From NCBI RefSeq assembly GCF_001519055.1, contig NZ_KQ954305.1:1-53698 (forward strand): a stretch of DNA of 53,698 nt, written 5' to 3'. A model generated the notes under the pieces. That model had not been told where the DNA came from and made no database searches. It saw only the letters and a list, made by a program, of their open reading frames with translations. Positions within the stretch are counted from its first letter, which is position 1; each line of letters opens with the position of its first letter. Source of the stretch: Novosphingobium sp. Fuku2-ISO-50 (GTDB lineage Bacteria; Pseudomonadota; Alphaproteobacteria; Sphingomonadales; Sphingomonadaceae). The translations under genes were made by a program, and so were the position numbers. This document shows, piece by piece, positions 27,492 through 37,021 of this stretch.

Positions 27492-28718
27492 ATGTCCATC
27501 GAAGTCAAAGTGCCGACGCTCGGCGAAAGCGTCAGCGAGGCGACCGTCGGCCAGTGGCTGAAGAAGCCGGGTGAAGCCGTCGCGCTCGACGAACCGATCG
27601 TCAGCCTTGAAACCGACAAAGTCGCGGTCGATGTGCCCGCGCCTGCGGCCGGCATTCTTGGCGAACTGCTCGTCAAGGAAGGCGACACCGTCTCGGTCGG
27701 CGCGCTGATCGCGCTGATCGAAGCCGCCGGCAGCGCTGCGGCGGCCCCCGCCCCGGCTGCTGCACCGGCTCCGGCGGCTCCGATCGCAGTTGCCGCCCCC
27801 GCCCTGGCGAAGGCGGAATCCGATGCGGATGCCGCTGCGCTGTCTCCGGCGGTGCGTCGCGCCGTGCTCGAATACGGCATCGATCCCGCGACGGTGAAAG
27901 GCACCGGCGCCGGCGGTCGTCTGACCAAGGAAGACGTGCTGGCCGCAGCGCAAGCCAAGGCCGCTTCCCCCGCCCCGGCAGCGGTTGCGGCCGTGCCCGC
28001 CACGGTTGCCGCGCCGGGTCGCAACGAAGAACGCGTCAAGATGACGCGGCTTCGCCAGACCATCGCCAAGCGGCTGAAAAGCGCGCAGGAAAATGCCGCG
28101 CTGCTGACCACGTTCAACGACGTCGACATGTCGGCGGTGATGGCCGCGCGCGACAAGTTCAAGGACAGCTTTGAAAAGAAGCACGGCATCAAGCTTGGCT
28201 TCATGTCGTTCTTTGCCAAGGCTTCGTGCCTCGCGCTCAAGGACATCCCGTCGGTCAACGCCCGCATCGAAGGCGATGAAATCGTCTATCATGACTATGT
28301 CGACATCTCGGTCGCGGTTTCGGCGCCCAACGGGCTGGTCGTGCCGGTGGTCCGCGATTGCGACAAGCTGTCGTTTGCCGGGATCGAAAAGGCGATTGCC
28401 GGTTTCGGGAAAAAGGCGCGCGAAGGCACGCTGACCATGGACGACATGAAGGGCGGCACGTTCACCATCTCGAACGGCGGTGTCTTCGGCGGCCTGATGT
28501 CGACCCCGATCATCAACCCGCCGCAGTCCGCCGTGCTCGGGCTGCACCGCATCGAGGACCGTCCGGTCGTGCGCAATGGCCAGATCGTCATCCGCCCGAT
28601 GATGTATATCGCGCTCAGCTACGACCATCGCCTGATTGACGGACGCGAGGCGGTAACCGCACTCAAGACCATCAAGGAAGCGATCGAAGAACCCACGCGT
28701 CTGTTGATCGACCTGTAA
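27492..28718 (+). CDS. sucB: dihydrolipoyl succinyltransferase (E2 of 2-oxoglutarate dehydrogenase)
   Basis: A 408-residue E2 core component. The lipoyl domain occupies residues 1-77, with the lipoylated lysine K43 in LETDKVAVDV. An Ala/Pro-rich flexible linker follows, then the peripheral subunit-binding domain (SPAVRRAVLEYGIDPATVKG), a second Ala/Pro linker and the catalytic acyltransferase domain. The active site is H379 and D383 in YDHRLIDGRE. The protein transfers succinyl groups from E1-bound intermediates to CoA. It lies 98 bp after sucA; the intergenic region has an aaggaaccc ribosome-binding site. Confidence 0.97.
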   Translation: MSIEVKVPTLGESVSEATVGQWLKKPGEAVALDEPIVSLETDKVAVDVPAPAAGILGELLVKEGDTVSVGALIALIEAAGSAAAAPAPAAAPAPAAPIAVAAPALAKAESDADAAALSPAVRRAVLEYGIDPATVKGTGAGGRLTKEDVLAAAQAKAASPAPAAVAAVPATVAAPGRNEERVKMTRLRQTIAKRLKSAQENAALLTTFNDVDMSAVMAARDKFKDSFEKKHGIKLGFMSFFAKASCLALKDIPSVNARIEGDEIVYHDYVDISVAVSAPNGLVVPVVRDCDKLSFAGIEKAIAGFGKKAREGTLTMDDMKGGTFTISNGGVFGGLMSTPIINPPQSAVLGLHRIEDRPVVRNGQIVIRPMMYIALSYDHRLIDGREAVTALKTIKEAIEEPTRLLIDL

Positions 28719-28729
28719 AATCTGGCGAA

Positions 28730-28753
28730 GGGCCCGAGCAGCGCTTCGGGCCC
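28730..28753 (+). other. hairpin between sucB and lpdA
   Basis: GGGCCCGA (28730-28737) pairs with TCGGGCCC (28746-28753) around an 8-nt loop. With no T-run it may be a partial terminator or a processing/stability element that tunes lpdA relative to sucAB. Confidence 0.45.
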
Positions 28754-28797
28754 TCCCCCGTCCCCCCGAACGGGCGGCATCGCAAAGGACCAAGGCA

Positions 28798-30198
<1,401 letters not shown>

Positions 30199-30233
30199 TT
30201 GCAAACGCTTTCAGCAGATTGATACTTTCAAAT

Positions 30234-30267
30234 GAATGGGGGCGAAACGCAAGTTTCGCCCCCATTC
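30234..30267 (+). terminator. strong intrinsic terminator after lpdA
   Basis: A perfect 15-bp stem, GAATGGGGGCGAAAC with GTTTCGCCCCCATTC, is capped by a GCAA (GNRA) tetraloop and begins 36 nt after the lpdA stop. It is followed by TTG rather than a long T-run, but the stem is exceptionally stable. Confidence 0.85.
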
Positions 30268-30453
30268 TTGCATCATTTCAGTTCGTTTTGACTGATTTTC
30301 GCGATTTTTGCCGCGACGAGTGTCCGGTTTTGGGTTACGTGACAATCGCATAACACGTCCTATAATGGGACACGAAAACCGGTGACGCGCCGAGCCGGGG
30401 CATCATCGGACGACGTTGATCGATTTTCCCTCCCCCCATCCACGGCAGGGATC

Positions 30454-30480
30454 GGGCCACCCGGGGCAACCGGGTGGCCC
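30454..30480. terminator. hairpin between convergent transcription units
   Basis: GGGCCACCCGG (30454-30464) pairs with CCGGGTGGCCC (30470-30480), an 11-bp perfect stem with a 5-nt loop. It lies directly downstream of the minus-strand oxidoreductase gene and probably ends that transcript. The rest of 30199-30488 shows no gene. Confidence 0.65.
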
Positions 30481-30488
30481 TTCGTCGG

Positions 30489-31487
30489 TCAGCCGATCTC
30501 GACCACGACTTTGCCCACGGCCTGCCGGTTTTCGAGGCTGGCGATGGCGTCACCGCCGCGTTCGAGCGGATAGCGCGCCGAGATGCGCGGCGCGATCCGC
30601 CCGTCGTTCAACATGACGAACAAGTCCGCGACTTCGGCCTTGAACCGCGCAGGGTCGCGCGCGGTAAATGCGCCCCAGAACACGCCGCAGACATCGCAGG
30701 ATTTGAGCAAGGTGAGATTGAGCGGCAGGCGGGCAATCCCGGCGGGGAAGCCGACCACCAGAAAGCGCCCTTCCCAGGCGATCGCGCGCAACGCCGGCTC
30801 GGAATAATCGCCGCCGACGATGTCATAGACGATATTGGCCCCGTCCGGGCCGCAAGCCGCCTTGAACGCTTCGGCCAGTTCCTTCGATTGCGCCTTGTCG
30901 AACGGCGCCCGGCCATAGATCACCACGTCATCGGCCCCGGCTTCGCGGGCGAGCGCGGCCTTTTCCTCCGACGAGACCCCGGCAACGACGCGCGCGCCAA
31001 AGGCCTTGGCCAATTCGATCGCCGACAGCCCGACGCCGCCCGCCGCACCCAGGACCAGCACGACATCACCCGGCTTGATATGCCCGCGATCGACCAGACC
31101 GTGGTAATTGGTGCCATAAGTCATCAGCAGCGAGGCCCCGGTGGCGTAATCGACGCCATCGGGCAAGGCGAACAGCCGCCCCTGATCGACCACCGCATGC
31201 GTTGCCAGCCCGCCATTGCCGACCATGCCGATCACCCGGTCGCCGACCTGCCAACCAGCCACGCCTTCGCCGATCACGGCAATCACCCCGGCGATTTCGC
31301 CGCCCGGCGCAAACGGCCGCGCGGGCTTGAACTGATAGAGATCGCGGATGATCAGCGTGTCGGGAAAGTTGATCGAGCAGGCCTTGACCGCAACGACCAC
31401 CTGGCCCGGGCCGGGCACCGGATCGGGCAATTCGTCCAGGACCAGCGTTTCCGGACCGCCGGTGGCGTGGCTGCGCAAGGCTTTCAT
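30489..31487 (-). CDS. zinc-independent MDR-family NADPH:quinone oxidoreductase
   Basis: A 332-residue medium-chain dehydrogenase/reductase. The catalytic GroES-like part (residues 1-120) includes CSINFPDTLIIRDLYQ and PGGEIAGVIAVIGEGV. The Rossmann part has the nucleotide-binding LVLGAAGGVGLSAIELAKAF. The zinc-ligand cysteines of alcohol dehydrogenases are absent, which fits the quinone oxidoreductase/enoyl reductase branch. The substrate is unknown. It is transcribed in the same direction as leuD but separated from it by 119 bp with a hairpin, so it may have its own promoter. Confidence 0.92.
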   Translation of the reverse strand: MKALRSHATGGPETLVLDELPDPVPGPGQVVVAVKACSINFPDTLIIRDLYQFKPARPFAPGGEIAGVIAVIGEGVAGWQVGDRVIGMVGNGGLATHAVVDQGRLFALPDGVDYATGASLLMTYGTNYHGLVDRGHIKPGDVVLVLGAAGGVGLSAIELAKAFGARVVAGVSSEEKAALAREAGADDVVIYGRAPFDKAQSKELAEAFKAACGPDGANIVYDIVGGDYSEPALRAIAWEGRFLVVGFPAGIARLPLNLTLLKSCDVCGVFWGAFTARDPARFKAEVADLFVMLNDGRIAPRISARYPLERGGDAIASLENRQAVGKVVVEIG

Positions 31488-31515
31488 GGCATTCTCCCGC
31501 TCAAGAGCTTGTGTG

Positions 31516-31550
31516 GCATGCGGGCGCCACGAAAAAGGGCGCCCGCATGC
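31516..31550 (-). terminator. hairpin after leuD
   Basis: GCATGCGGGCGCC (31516-31528) pairs with GGCGCCCGCATGC (31538-31550), a 13-bp perfect stem, in the gap between leuD and the oxidoreductase gene. The loop holds a run of A (T on the minus strand). It likely ends the leuCD transcript. Confidence 0.65.
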
Positions 31551-31606
31551 AGGCGCCCTTCACGTGCCAAGAATTTTCAGACTTGAAAAGCCTTTTAAGC
31601 GATCGT

Positions 31607-32215
31607 TTAAGCCGCCACACCGACATCCGTACCCTTGGCCAGAAACGGACGGTCGGTGCGGACCGTGCCTTCGAACGCACCGATCGCATCGCCGCGCGCC
31701 AAAGTCAGGCCCACTTCATCGAGTCCGTGAAGCAAGCAATGCTTGCGGAACGGATCGATCTCGAACGTAAAGCGGTCCTGAAACGGTGTGGTCACCGTCT
31801 GGCTTTCGAGATCGATGTGGATCGGATCGGTCTTTGCCACTTCGACCAGCCGATCGACCGCCTCTTGCGGCAGAACCACGGTCAGGATGCCGTTCTTGAA
31901 CGCATTGCCCGAAAAGATGTCTGAAAACGACGGCGCGATCACCGCACGCACGCCAAGGTCGAACAGCGCCCAGGCGGCATGTTCGCGGCTCGACCCACAG
32001 CCGAAATTGTCCCCCGCGACGAGAATCGGCGAGCCCTTGAATTCCGCGCTGTCGAACAGATTGTCGGGATCGGCGCGCAGCGTTTCAAAGGCACCCCGCC
32101 CCAACCCGTCGCGCGTAATCGTCTTGAGCCAATGCGAGGGGATGATCACGTCGGTATCGACGTTTTTCTGCCCAAACGGATAGGCGCGGCCAGTAATCTC
32201 TTTCACGGGTTCCAT
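31607..32215 (-). CDS. leuD: 3-isopropylmalate dehydratase small subunit
   Basis: A 202-residue swivel-domain subunit of isopropylmalate isomerase in leucine biosynthesis. Typical features are the N-terminal GRAYPFGQKNVDTDVIIP, the substrate-facing GDNFGCGSSREHAAWAL and APSFSDIFSGNAFKNGIL. The length is the family norm. It pairs with LeuC, encoded just upstream with a 64-residue membrane protein gene between, 18 nt from this start. No other leu genes lie in the window. Confidence 0.97.
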   Translation of the reverse strand: MEPVKEITGRAYPFGQKNVDTDVIIPSHWLKTITRDGLGRGAFETLRADPDNLFDSAEFKGSPILVAGDNFGCGSSREHAAWALFDLGVRAVIAPSFSDIFSGNAFKNGILTVVLPQEAVDRLVEVAKTDPIHIDLESQTVTTPFQDRFTFEIDPFRKHCLLHGLDEVGLTLARGDAIGAFEGTVRTDRPFLAKGTDVGVAA

Positions 32216-32233
32216 CAGCGCAAATCCTGTCGC

Positions 32234-32428
32234 TCAATCGGTCTCTGGGGGCGTCGCCGGAAGCGCCGCCGTCTTGGCCTTTTCCGCGCGCTCCTTGCGC
32301 CGCGAGGCATAGAGCAGTCCGGCCGCCACCGCCGCCGAGCCGATCGCCGCCCCGGCCAGCGCCGCCTTGCTGGTCCACGAACCGGTTCCCGAAGCGGTCG
32401 ATTCGGGTGTCTCGTCCTTTTTGCTCAC
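32234..32428 (-). CDS. 64-residue single-pass membrane protein between leuC and leuD
   Basis: A short protein with a GTG start at 32428 preceded by a perfect AAGGAG ribosome-binding site 8 nt upstream. The order is a hydrophilic Ser/Thr/Glu-rich N-terminus, a hydrophobic helix (AALAGAAIGSAAVAAGLLYA, residues about 23-42) and a basic tail (SRRKERAEKAK). It belongs to no family I recognise. Its position between leuC (71 nt upstream) and leuD (18 nt downstream) puts it inside the operon. A role in leucine synthesis is not implied; small membrane proteins of this type are often uncharacterised. Confidence 0.7.
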   Translation of the reverse strand: MSKKDETPESTASGTGSWTSKAALAGAAIGSAAVAAGLLYASRRKERAEKAKTAALPATPPETD

Positions 32429-32499
32429 GAACGGTACTCCTTGCTGTCTTGCCAATGGCCCCATCCTAGCGCCGGCAGCTTGCCCGCACTTGAACAGGT

Positions 32500-33933
32500 T
32501 CAGATCAGGTCGCGCACATCGGTCAGATGCCCCGCCACGGCGGCGGCGGCGGCCATGGCCGGGCTGACAAGGTGCGTGCGCGCGCCCGGCCCCTGCCGCC
32601 CGACGAAATTGCGGTTGCTGGTCGAAGCGCAGCGTTCGCCCGCCGGGACTTTGTCGGGGTTCATGCCAAGGCACGCCGAACATCCCGGTTCGCGCCATTC
32701 AAAACCGGCGTCGACAAAGACACGATCAAGCCCTTCGGCCTCGGCCATGGCCTTGACCAGCCCCGAGCCGGGCACGACGATCGCCCATTTGACGGTATCC
32801 GCCTTGCGCCGCCCTTTCAGCACGGCGGCAGCGGCGCGCAAATCCTCGATGCGGCTGTTGGTGCAGCTGCCGATGAAGACGTTCTGGATTTCGACCGAAG
32901 CCATCGGCTGGCCCGGTTCGAGGCCCATATAGGCCAGCGACTTGGCCGCCGCATCGCGCTTTGACGCATCGGCAAAGCTGTCGGGCGCGGGCACCGTGCC
33001 GGTGATCGGCACGACATCTTCGGGGCTGGTGCCCCAGGTCACGCTCGGCGCGATGTCCGCCGCATCGATCACCACGACTTTGTCATACGTCGCGCCCGGA
33101 TCGGTGGCGAGGCTCTTCCACCAGGCGACAGCCTTGTCCCAGTCATCGCCTTTGGGCGCATAGGGGCGACCCTTGACATAGGCGATGGTCTTGTCATCGG
33201 GCGCGATCAGCCCGGCGCGCGCGCCATGTTCGATCGCCATGTTGGACACGGTCAGGCGCCCTTCGACCGAAAGCCCACGGATCACCGAGCCGGTATATTC
33301 GATGACATAGCCCGTGCCGCCCGACGCGCCGAGCACGCCGGTGATATGCAGGACGACGTCCTTGGCGGTAACGCCCGGAGTCAATTCACCCTCGACGCGC
33401 ACTTCCATCGTCTTCGACTGCTTGAGCAGCAGCGTCTGGGTCGCCAGCACGTGTTCGACTTCGCTCGTGCCGATGCCAAAGGCCAGCGCGCCCAGCCCGC
33501 CGTGACAGGCGGTATGGCTGTCGCCGCAGACAATCGTCGCGCCGGGCAGCGAGAATCCCTGCTCCGGCCCGACAACATGGACAATGCCCTGTTCGCGGTC
33601 GGCGTCGCCGATGTAGCGGATGCCGAATTCGGGCGCATTGTGTTCCAGCGCGGCGAGCTGCTGCGCGCTTTCGCGGTCGGCGATGGGAATGCGCGCGCCC
33701 TGTGCATCGCGGCGCGCCGTCGTCGGCAGGTTGTGATCGGGCACCGCGAGCGTCAGGTCGGGCCGACGGACCTTGCGCCCGGCAAGCCGCAGCGCCTCGA
33801 ACGCCTGCGGGCTGGTCACTTCATGGACCAGATGGCGGTCGATATAGATCAGACAAGTGCCGTCGTCGCGGCGTTCAACAACGTGGGCGTCCCAGATTTT
33901 CTGGTAGAGCGTGCGTGGGTTCGTCGTGGCCAT
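32500..33933 (-). CDS. leuC: 3-isopropylmalate dehydratase large subunit
   Basis: A 477-residue aconitase-family subunit that isomerises 2- to 3-isopropylmalate. The iron-sulfur cluster ligands are in FIGSCTNSRIEDLR and GCSACLGMNPDKV; the substrate-binding IVCGDSHTACHGGLGALAFG and the N-terminal LVHEVTSPQAFEAL are also seen. ATG at 33933 begins with MATTNPRTLYQKIWDAHVV, the usual LeuC start; a longer frame extends to 34098 but would run into the divergent crtZ. It heads the unit leuC-small membrane protein-leuD. Confidence 0.97.
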   Translation of the reverse strand: MATTNPRTLYQKIWDAHVVERRDDGTCLIYIDRHLVHEVTSPQAFEALRLAGRKVRRPDLTLAVPDHNLPTTARRDAQGARIPIADRESAQQLAALEHNAPEFGIRYIGDADREQGIVHVVGPEQGFSLPGATIVCGDSHTACHGGLGALAFGIGTSEVEHVLATQTLLLKQSKTMEVRVEGELTPGVTAKDVVLHITGVLGASGGTGYVIEYTGSVIRGLSVEGRLTVSNMAIEHGARAGLIAPDDKTIAYVKGRPYAPKGDDWDKAVAWWKSLATDPGATYDKVVVIDAADIAPSVTWGTSPEDVVPITGTVPAPDSFADASKRDAAAKSLAYMGLEPGQPMASVEIQNVFIGSCTNSRIEDLRAAAAVLKGRRKADTVKWAIVVPGSGLVKAMAEAEGLDRVFVDAGFEWREPGCSACLGMNPDKVPAGERCASTSNRNFVGRQGPGARTHLVSPAMAAAAAVAGHLTDVRDLI

Positions 33934-34030
33934 GCCAAGCCGGTTAAGCCCGCCCAGCCGATATTTCAAGAAAAGCATTTGCGCCAGCGCATGGTCAAGG
34001 CGTCGATCGGGGGGTATAGCCGGGCGCATC

Positions 34031-34534
34031 ATGATACCTGCTCTCATCATTCTTGCGACTTTCATCGCGATGGAATGCGTCGCCTGGTCCAGCCACAAAT
34101 ATGTGATGCACGGTTTCGGCTGGGGCTGGCACCGCGATCATCACGAACGGCATGACAGGCTGCTGGAAAAGAACGACCTCTACGCGCTGGTCGGCGCGGC
34201 GATCTCGATCAGCTTCTTTGCGCTGGGCAGCCCGCTGATCATGGGCGCGGCGGCATGGTGGCCGGGGACGTGGATCGGGATCGGCGTGCTGATCTACGGG
34301 ATCGTCTATTCGTTGATCCACGACGGGCTTATCCATCAGCGCTGGTTTCACTATGTCCCGCGCGATGGCTATGCGAAGCGGCTGGTTCAGGCGCACAAGC
34401 TGCACCATGCGACGGCCGGCAAGGAAGGCGGGGTCAGCTTCGGCTTCGTTTTTGCCCGCGATCCCCAAGTGTTGAAACGCGAACTGAAAGCGCAACGCGA
34501 AGCCGGCATCGCCAAAGTGCGCGATTCGATCTAA
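34031..34534 (+). CDS. crtZ: beta-carotene hydroxylase
   Basis: A 167-residue membrane di-iron hydroxylase that adds the 3- and 3'-hydroxyls of zeaxanthin to beta-carotene. The histidine clusters HKYVMHGFGWGWHRDHHERH near residues 22-41 and HKLHH near residue 126 are the iron ligands of the fatty acid hydroxylase superfamily. Several hydrophobic segments (IPALIILATFIAM, ALVGAAISISFFAL, WIGIGVLIYGIVY) fit a four-helix membrane protein. Sphingomonads are typically yellow from zeaxanthin derivatives such as nostoxanthin. No other crt genes lie here. The stop overlaps the convergent sufE by 4 bp. Confidence 0.93.
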   Translation: MIPALIILATFIAMECVAWSSHKYVMHGFGWGWHRDHHERHDRLLEKNDLYALVGAAISISFFALGSPLIMGAAAWWPGTWIGIGVLIYGIVYSLIHDGLIHQRWFHYVPRDGYAKRLVQAHKLHHATAGKEGGVSFGFVFARDPQVLKRELKAQREAGIAKVRDSI

Positions 34535-34941
34535 CTTGCAGCGATCCGCGCGGCATGATCGCGCACCAGGGCAATCATGTTGGGCACGCCCTGGGTACGG
34601 TTTGACGAAAGCTGGTTCTTCAGATCAAACCGCGCAAGCGTCGCGGCAATATCGGTCGCGGCGACTTCGGCAGCGGGGCGATCCTGCACGGCGGCGAGCA
34701 CCAGCGCGACGATCCCCTTGGTGATCGCGGCATTGCTGTCGGCGAGAAAATGCAGGCGATCGCCTTCGCCTTCCAGCGGATAGACCCAGACGCTGGCCGA
34801 GCAGCCGCGCACCAGCGTCGCATCGGTCTTGAGCGCGTCGGGCATCGGCTCCAGCTCTCGCCCCAGTTCGATCAGCAGACGATAGCGATCGTCGCCATCG
34901 AGGAATTCATATTCGTCGTAGATGTCGTCGAGTGTGCGCAT
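34531..34941 (-). CDS. sufE: SufE-like cysteine desulfuration protein
   Basis: A 136-residue sulfur acceptor of the SUF iron-sulfur cluster pathway. C47 in VRGCSASVWVYP is the conserved sulfur-carrying cysteine. The opening TLDDIYDEYEFLDGDDRYRL and the closing SSNRTQGVPNMI are typical. It accepts persulfide sulfur from a SufS-type desulfurase, which is not in the window. ATG at 34941 is used instead of the upstream in-frame ATG at 34992 because it starts exactly at the family N-terminus. It is convergent with crtZ. Confidence 0.93.
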   Translation of the reverse strand: MRTLDDIYDEYEFLDGDDRYRLLIELGRELEPMPDALKTDATLVRGCSASVWVYPLEGEGDRLHFLADSNAAITKGIVALVLAAVQDRPAAEVAATDIAATLARFDLKNQLSSNRTQGVPNMIALVRDHAARIAAS

Positions 34942-34988
34942 GGGGCCGCCCCTAGCAGAGCAGGCCTCCCCTCTCAATGCTGACCCCC

Positions 34989-35258
34989 TCAATGATCCCG
35001 CAGCGCGTCGATCTCGTGCGCGAGCGTGAGACTGCTGCGATTATCGGTGATGATCCGTTCGAGCACCGCAACGCGGGCATTGAGCGCGGCCACCTCGCGG
35101 GCTAGCGCGGCCCCCTCGCGGGCTAGCGCGGCATGGTCCGCGTTGTCGCCGCGCGCAGCCTCGATCCGCGCCATGGCGATGTGGCGGCTGCGCATGACTT
35201 TTGCGAACGACGTGATCGCAACGATGGCCACAATGGCGATCCAGAAATCCATGGTCAT
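34989..35258 (-). CDS. membrane-anchored coiled-coil protein, distal gene of the psp operon
   Basis: An 89-residue protein with one N-terminal membrane helix (FWIAIVAIVAITSFAKVM) followed by about 55 residues of heptad-like sequence (AALAREGAALAREVAALNAR). The architecture is like PspB but the sequence is not the usual PspB. It starts 30 nt after the pspC stop with a GGGGAA ribosome-binding site, so it is probably the last gene of the psp operon. It could join the PspA/B/C envelope-stress complex; that is inference from position and architecture. The ATG at 35258 is preferred; a TTG at 35261 and an ATG at 35252 are alternatives. Confidence 0.7.
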   Translation of the reverse strand: MTMDFWIAIVAIVAITSFAKVMRSRHIAMARIEAARGDNADHAALAREGAALAREVAALNARVAVLERIITDNRSSLTLAHEIDALRDH

Positions 35259-35288
35259 CAAATTCCCCCGACTGTGCAGGCGCCGAAT

Positions 35289-35666
35289 TCAGCGCAATTG
35301 TTCGATTTCCGCCGCAAGACGCGGATTTGACGAGACATAGAACGCTTCGACTTCGGCGAGGCGGCGATCGATGTCGCGAAACTGCGCGCGCACTTCGCGT
35401 GCCGTGCGCGCCGGTGACTGACGCACGCCCTGCCAGAATTTCTGCTCGTCGGCATCGACATAGAGGCCGCCGGGCTTGGGCTGCGACAGAAAGCCGAGCG
35501 CGAAATAGATCACCGGCATGAACCCGACGCCGCACACCGTCAGCACCACGAAAGCGAGCCGGATCCACAGGACATCGAGCCCGGTATAGTCGGCGATCCC
35601 TGCGCAGACCCCCATCCATTTGCCGTTGATCTTGTCGCGATAGAATTTTGTGTGGGCGGTTCTCAT
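35289..35666 (-). CDS. pspC: phage shock protein C
   Basis: A 125-residue inner-membrane protein. The PspC domain occupies residues about 8-65, with KWMGVCAGIADYTGLDVLWI and a hydrophobic helix (LAFVVLTVCGVGFMPVIYFAL), followed by a coiled-coil tail (REVRAQFRDIDRRLAEVEAF). PspC senses membrane damage with PspB and relieves the PspA-PspF inhibition. The start overlaps the pspB stop by 4 bp (ATGA), so the two are co-translated. Confidence 0.93.
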   Translation of the reverse strand: MRTAHTKFYRDKINGKWMGVCAGIADYTGLDVLWIRLAFVVLTVCGVGFMPVIYFALGFLSQPKPGGLYVDADEQKFWQGVRQSPARTAREVRAQFRDIDRRLAEVEAFYVSSNPRLAAEIEQLR

Positions 35667-35965
35667 GCGCGAGGCCCTTTCTTTTCGGCGAGCATGCGTT
35701 CCAGCTCGCCCATCGGTTCATCGTCGGCGGCGCTGCGTCCCAACGGGCGAAATTCGGGATGATCGGCGGCGACCAACCGTTCGACCGTGGTCATGCGGTC
35801 TTCGAGACGTCGCGCCAGACGATAGAGCTCGTCGAGCAAGGCCTCGTCCCCCGATGTCAGCGTCGAGGCGGTTTTCCACCGCGTGACATAGTGCATGATG
35901 ATCCAGGGCAGAAAGATAAACAGCGATACGACGGCAACCAGCCCGATCACGTCTCCGGTTTCCAT
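35663..35965 (-). CDS. pspB: phage shock protein B
   Basis: A 100-residue membrane protein with an N-terminal helix (VIGLVAVVSLFIFLPWIIMH), a coiled coil (DELYRLARRLEDRMTTVERL) and a polar tail. Enterobacterial PspB is about 75 residues, so this one has a longer C-terminus. It starts 3 nt after the pspA stop and overlaps pspC, so pspA-pspB-pspC are tightly linked. The role is in sensing and transmitting membrane stress together with PspC. Confidence 0.92.
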   Translation of the reverse strand: METGDVIGLVAVVSLFIFLPWIIMHYVTRWKTASTLTSGDEALLDELYRLARRLEDRMTTVERLVAADHPEFRPLGRSAADDEPMGELERMLAEKKGPRA

Positions 35966-35968
35966 GGC

Positions 35969-36664
35969 TCAGCCCTCCTTTCCGGCATCGGGCCCTGTAT
36001 CGACTTGGCCCAGCGCGCGCTTCATCGCCGCCAGCTCTTCATCGATGCGATCTTCGGCGGCGAGCGCGGCGATCTCGTCGGCCAGCGTCGGCTTGGGCCC
36101 GGCAAGATCGAGCGCATCGGCGCGACCTTCGGCATCGTCGACCCGGCGTTCGAGCTGATCGAACCGGGCAAGCGCCTCGTCGACGCGTTCGCTGGTCATC
36201 AGTTGTTTGAGCCGCACGCGGTTTTCCGCGCTTTCCAGCCGCGCGGCGATCGCGCTCTGGCGGCTGCGCGCTTCGCGCAGGCGAGTCTGCAGCTTGTCGA
36301 TGTCGACTTCATAGGCATGGAGCGATTCGGCCAGAATGCCGATTTCCTTGCGCAGCTGATCGGCCATGTCGGCGGCCTTTTTCTTTTCGATCAACGCCGC
36401 CCGGGCGAGATCCTCGCGCGATTTCGACAGCGCAAGCTGCGCCTTGTCCGCCCAGTCGGCCTGAAGCCGGTAAAGCCGGTCGACATGGCGCTGCATCTCC
36501 TTCTGATCGGCAATGCTCCGCGCCGCCGATGCACGCGTTTCGACCAGCGTTTCCTCCATTTCGAGAATGATCATGCGGATCATCTTCGAAGGGTCTTCGG
36601 CCCGTTCGAGCAGGTCGCTGAAATTGGCAGCAATAATATCGCGGGTTCGGGAAAAGATACCCAT
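35969..36664 (-). CDS. pspA: phage shock protein A
   Basis: A 231-residue ESCRT-III-related peripheral membrane protein. The N-terminal amphipathic helix and MGIFSRTRDIIAANFSDLLE are followed by long coiled-coil helices, as in PspA/Vipp1. It binds and stabilises damaged membranes and inhibits the activator PspF. Although a nearby in-frame ATG at 36670 exists, the start at 36664 is preferred because GGAGG lies 7 nt upstream of it. It follows a small membrane-protein gene driven by the same sigma-54 promoter, with a gap of about 130 bp. Confidence 0.95.
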   Translation of the reverse strand: MGIFSRTRDIIAANFSDLLERAEDPSKMIRMIILEMEETLVETRASAARSIADQKEMQRHVDRLYRLQADWADKAQLALSKSREDLARAALIEKKKAADMADQLRKEIGILAESLHAYEVDIDKLQTRLREARSRQSAIAARLESAENRVRLKQLMTSERVDEALARFDQLERRVDDAEGRADALDLAGPKPTLADEIAALAAEDRIDEELAAMKRALGQVDTGPDAGKEG

Positions 36665-36792
36665 CGGCATACCTCCGTTGCGGGTCGGGCGGGATTGAGC
36701 CCCGTCCCCGGCGCGCGTGTCCTGATCGTCCGTGCCACGCTGCCTTGCAGCGATGGCGCGATCAAGCCGCGAAAGCGGGGCGGGAAGCGGGT

Positions 36793-36969
36793 TCATGCAA
36801 GTTCGCCGGTAATTGCCGCCGGGCTGGCAACAATCAACGGAGCCGCACCGGGAAAAGCGAACGGGCCATGATGCGAAAGCGTCAGGCTCGTCAGCGCCAC
36901 CAGCGCAAGAACGCTGGCCAGGGCAGCACGACCGAACGGCGACGTGATGAAGCGGGCAGTATCGATCAC
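36793..36969 (-). CDS. 58-residue membrane protein, first gene of the sigma-54 psp operon
   Basis: A short gene with a GTG start at 36969 and the perfect ribosome-binding site AAGGAG 7 nt upstream. The product has one central hydrophobic stretch (AALASVLALVALTSLTL) and a second weakly hydrophobic tail (FPGAAPLIVASPAAITG); it resembles no family I know. It lies directly downstream of the sigma-54 promoter at 37022-37037 and upstream of pspA, so it should be induced with the phage-shock response. Homologous small proteins are not part of the classical PspABCDE set. It could be a small envelope-stress effector or a leader peptide; the evidence is the promoter, ribosome-binding site and intact frame only. 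Confidence 0.7.
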   Translation of the reverse strand: MIDTARFITSPFGRAALASVLALVALTSLTLSHHGPFAFPGAAPLIVASPAAITGELA

Positions 36970-37021
36970 GACCAGTCTCCTTGAAGGCTTCAATGCCCCG
37001 GATGGGCCACATCCCCCTATC

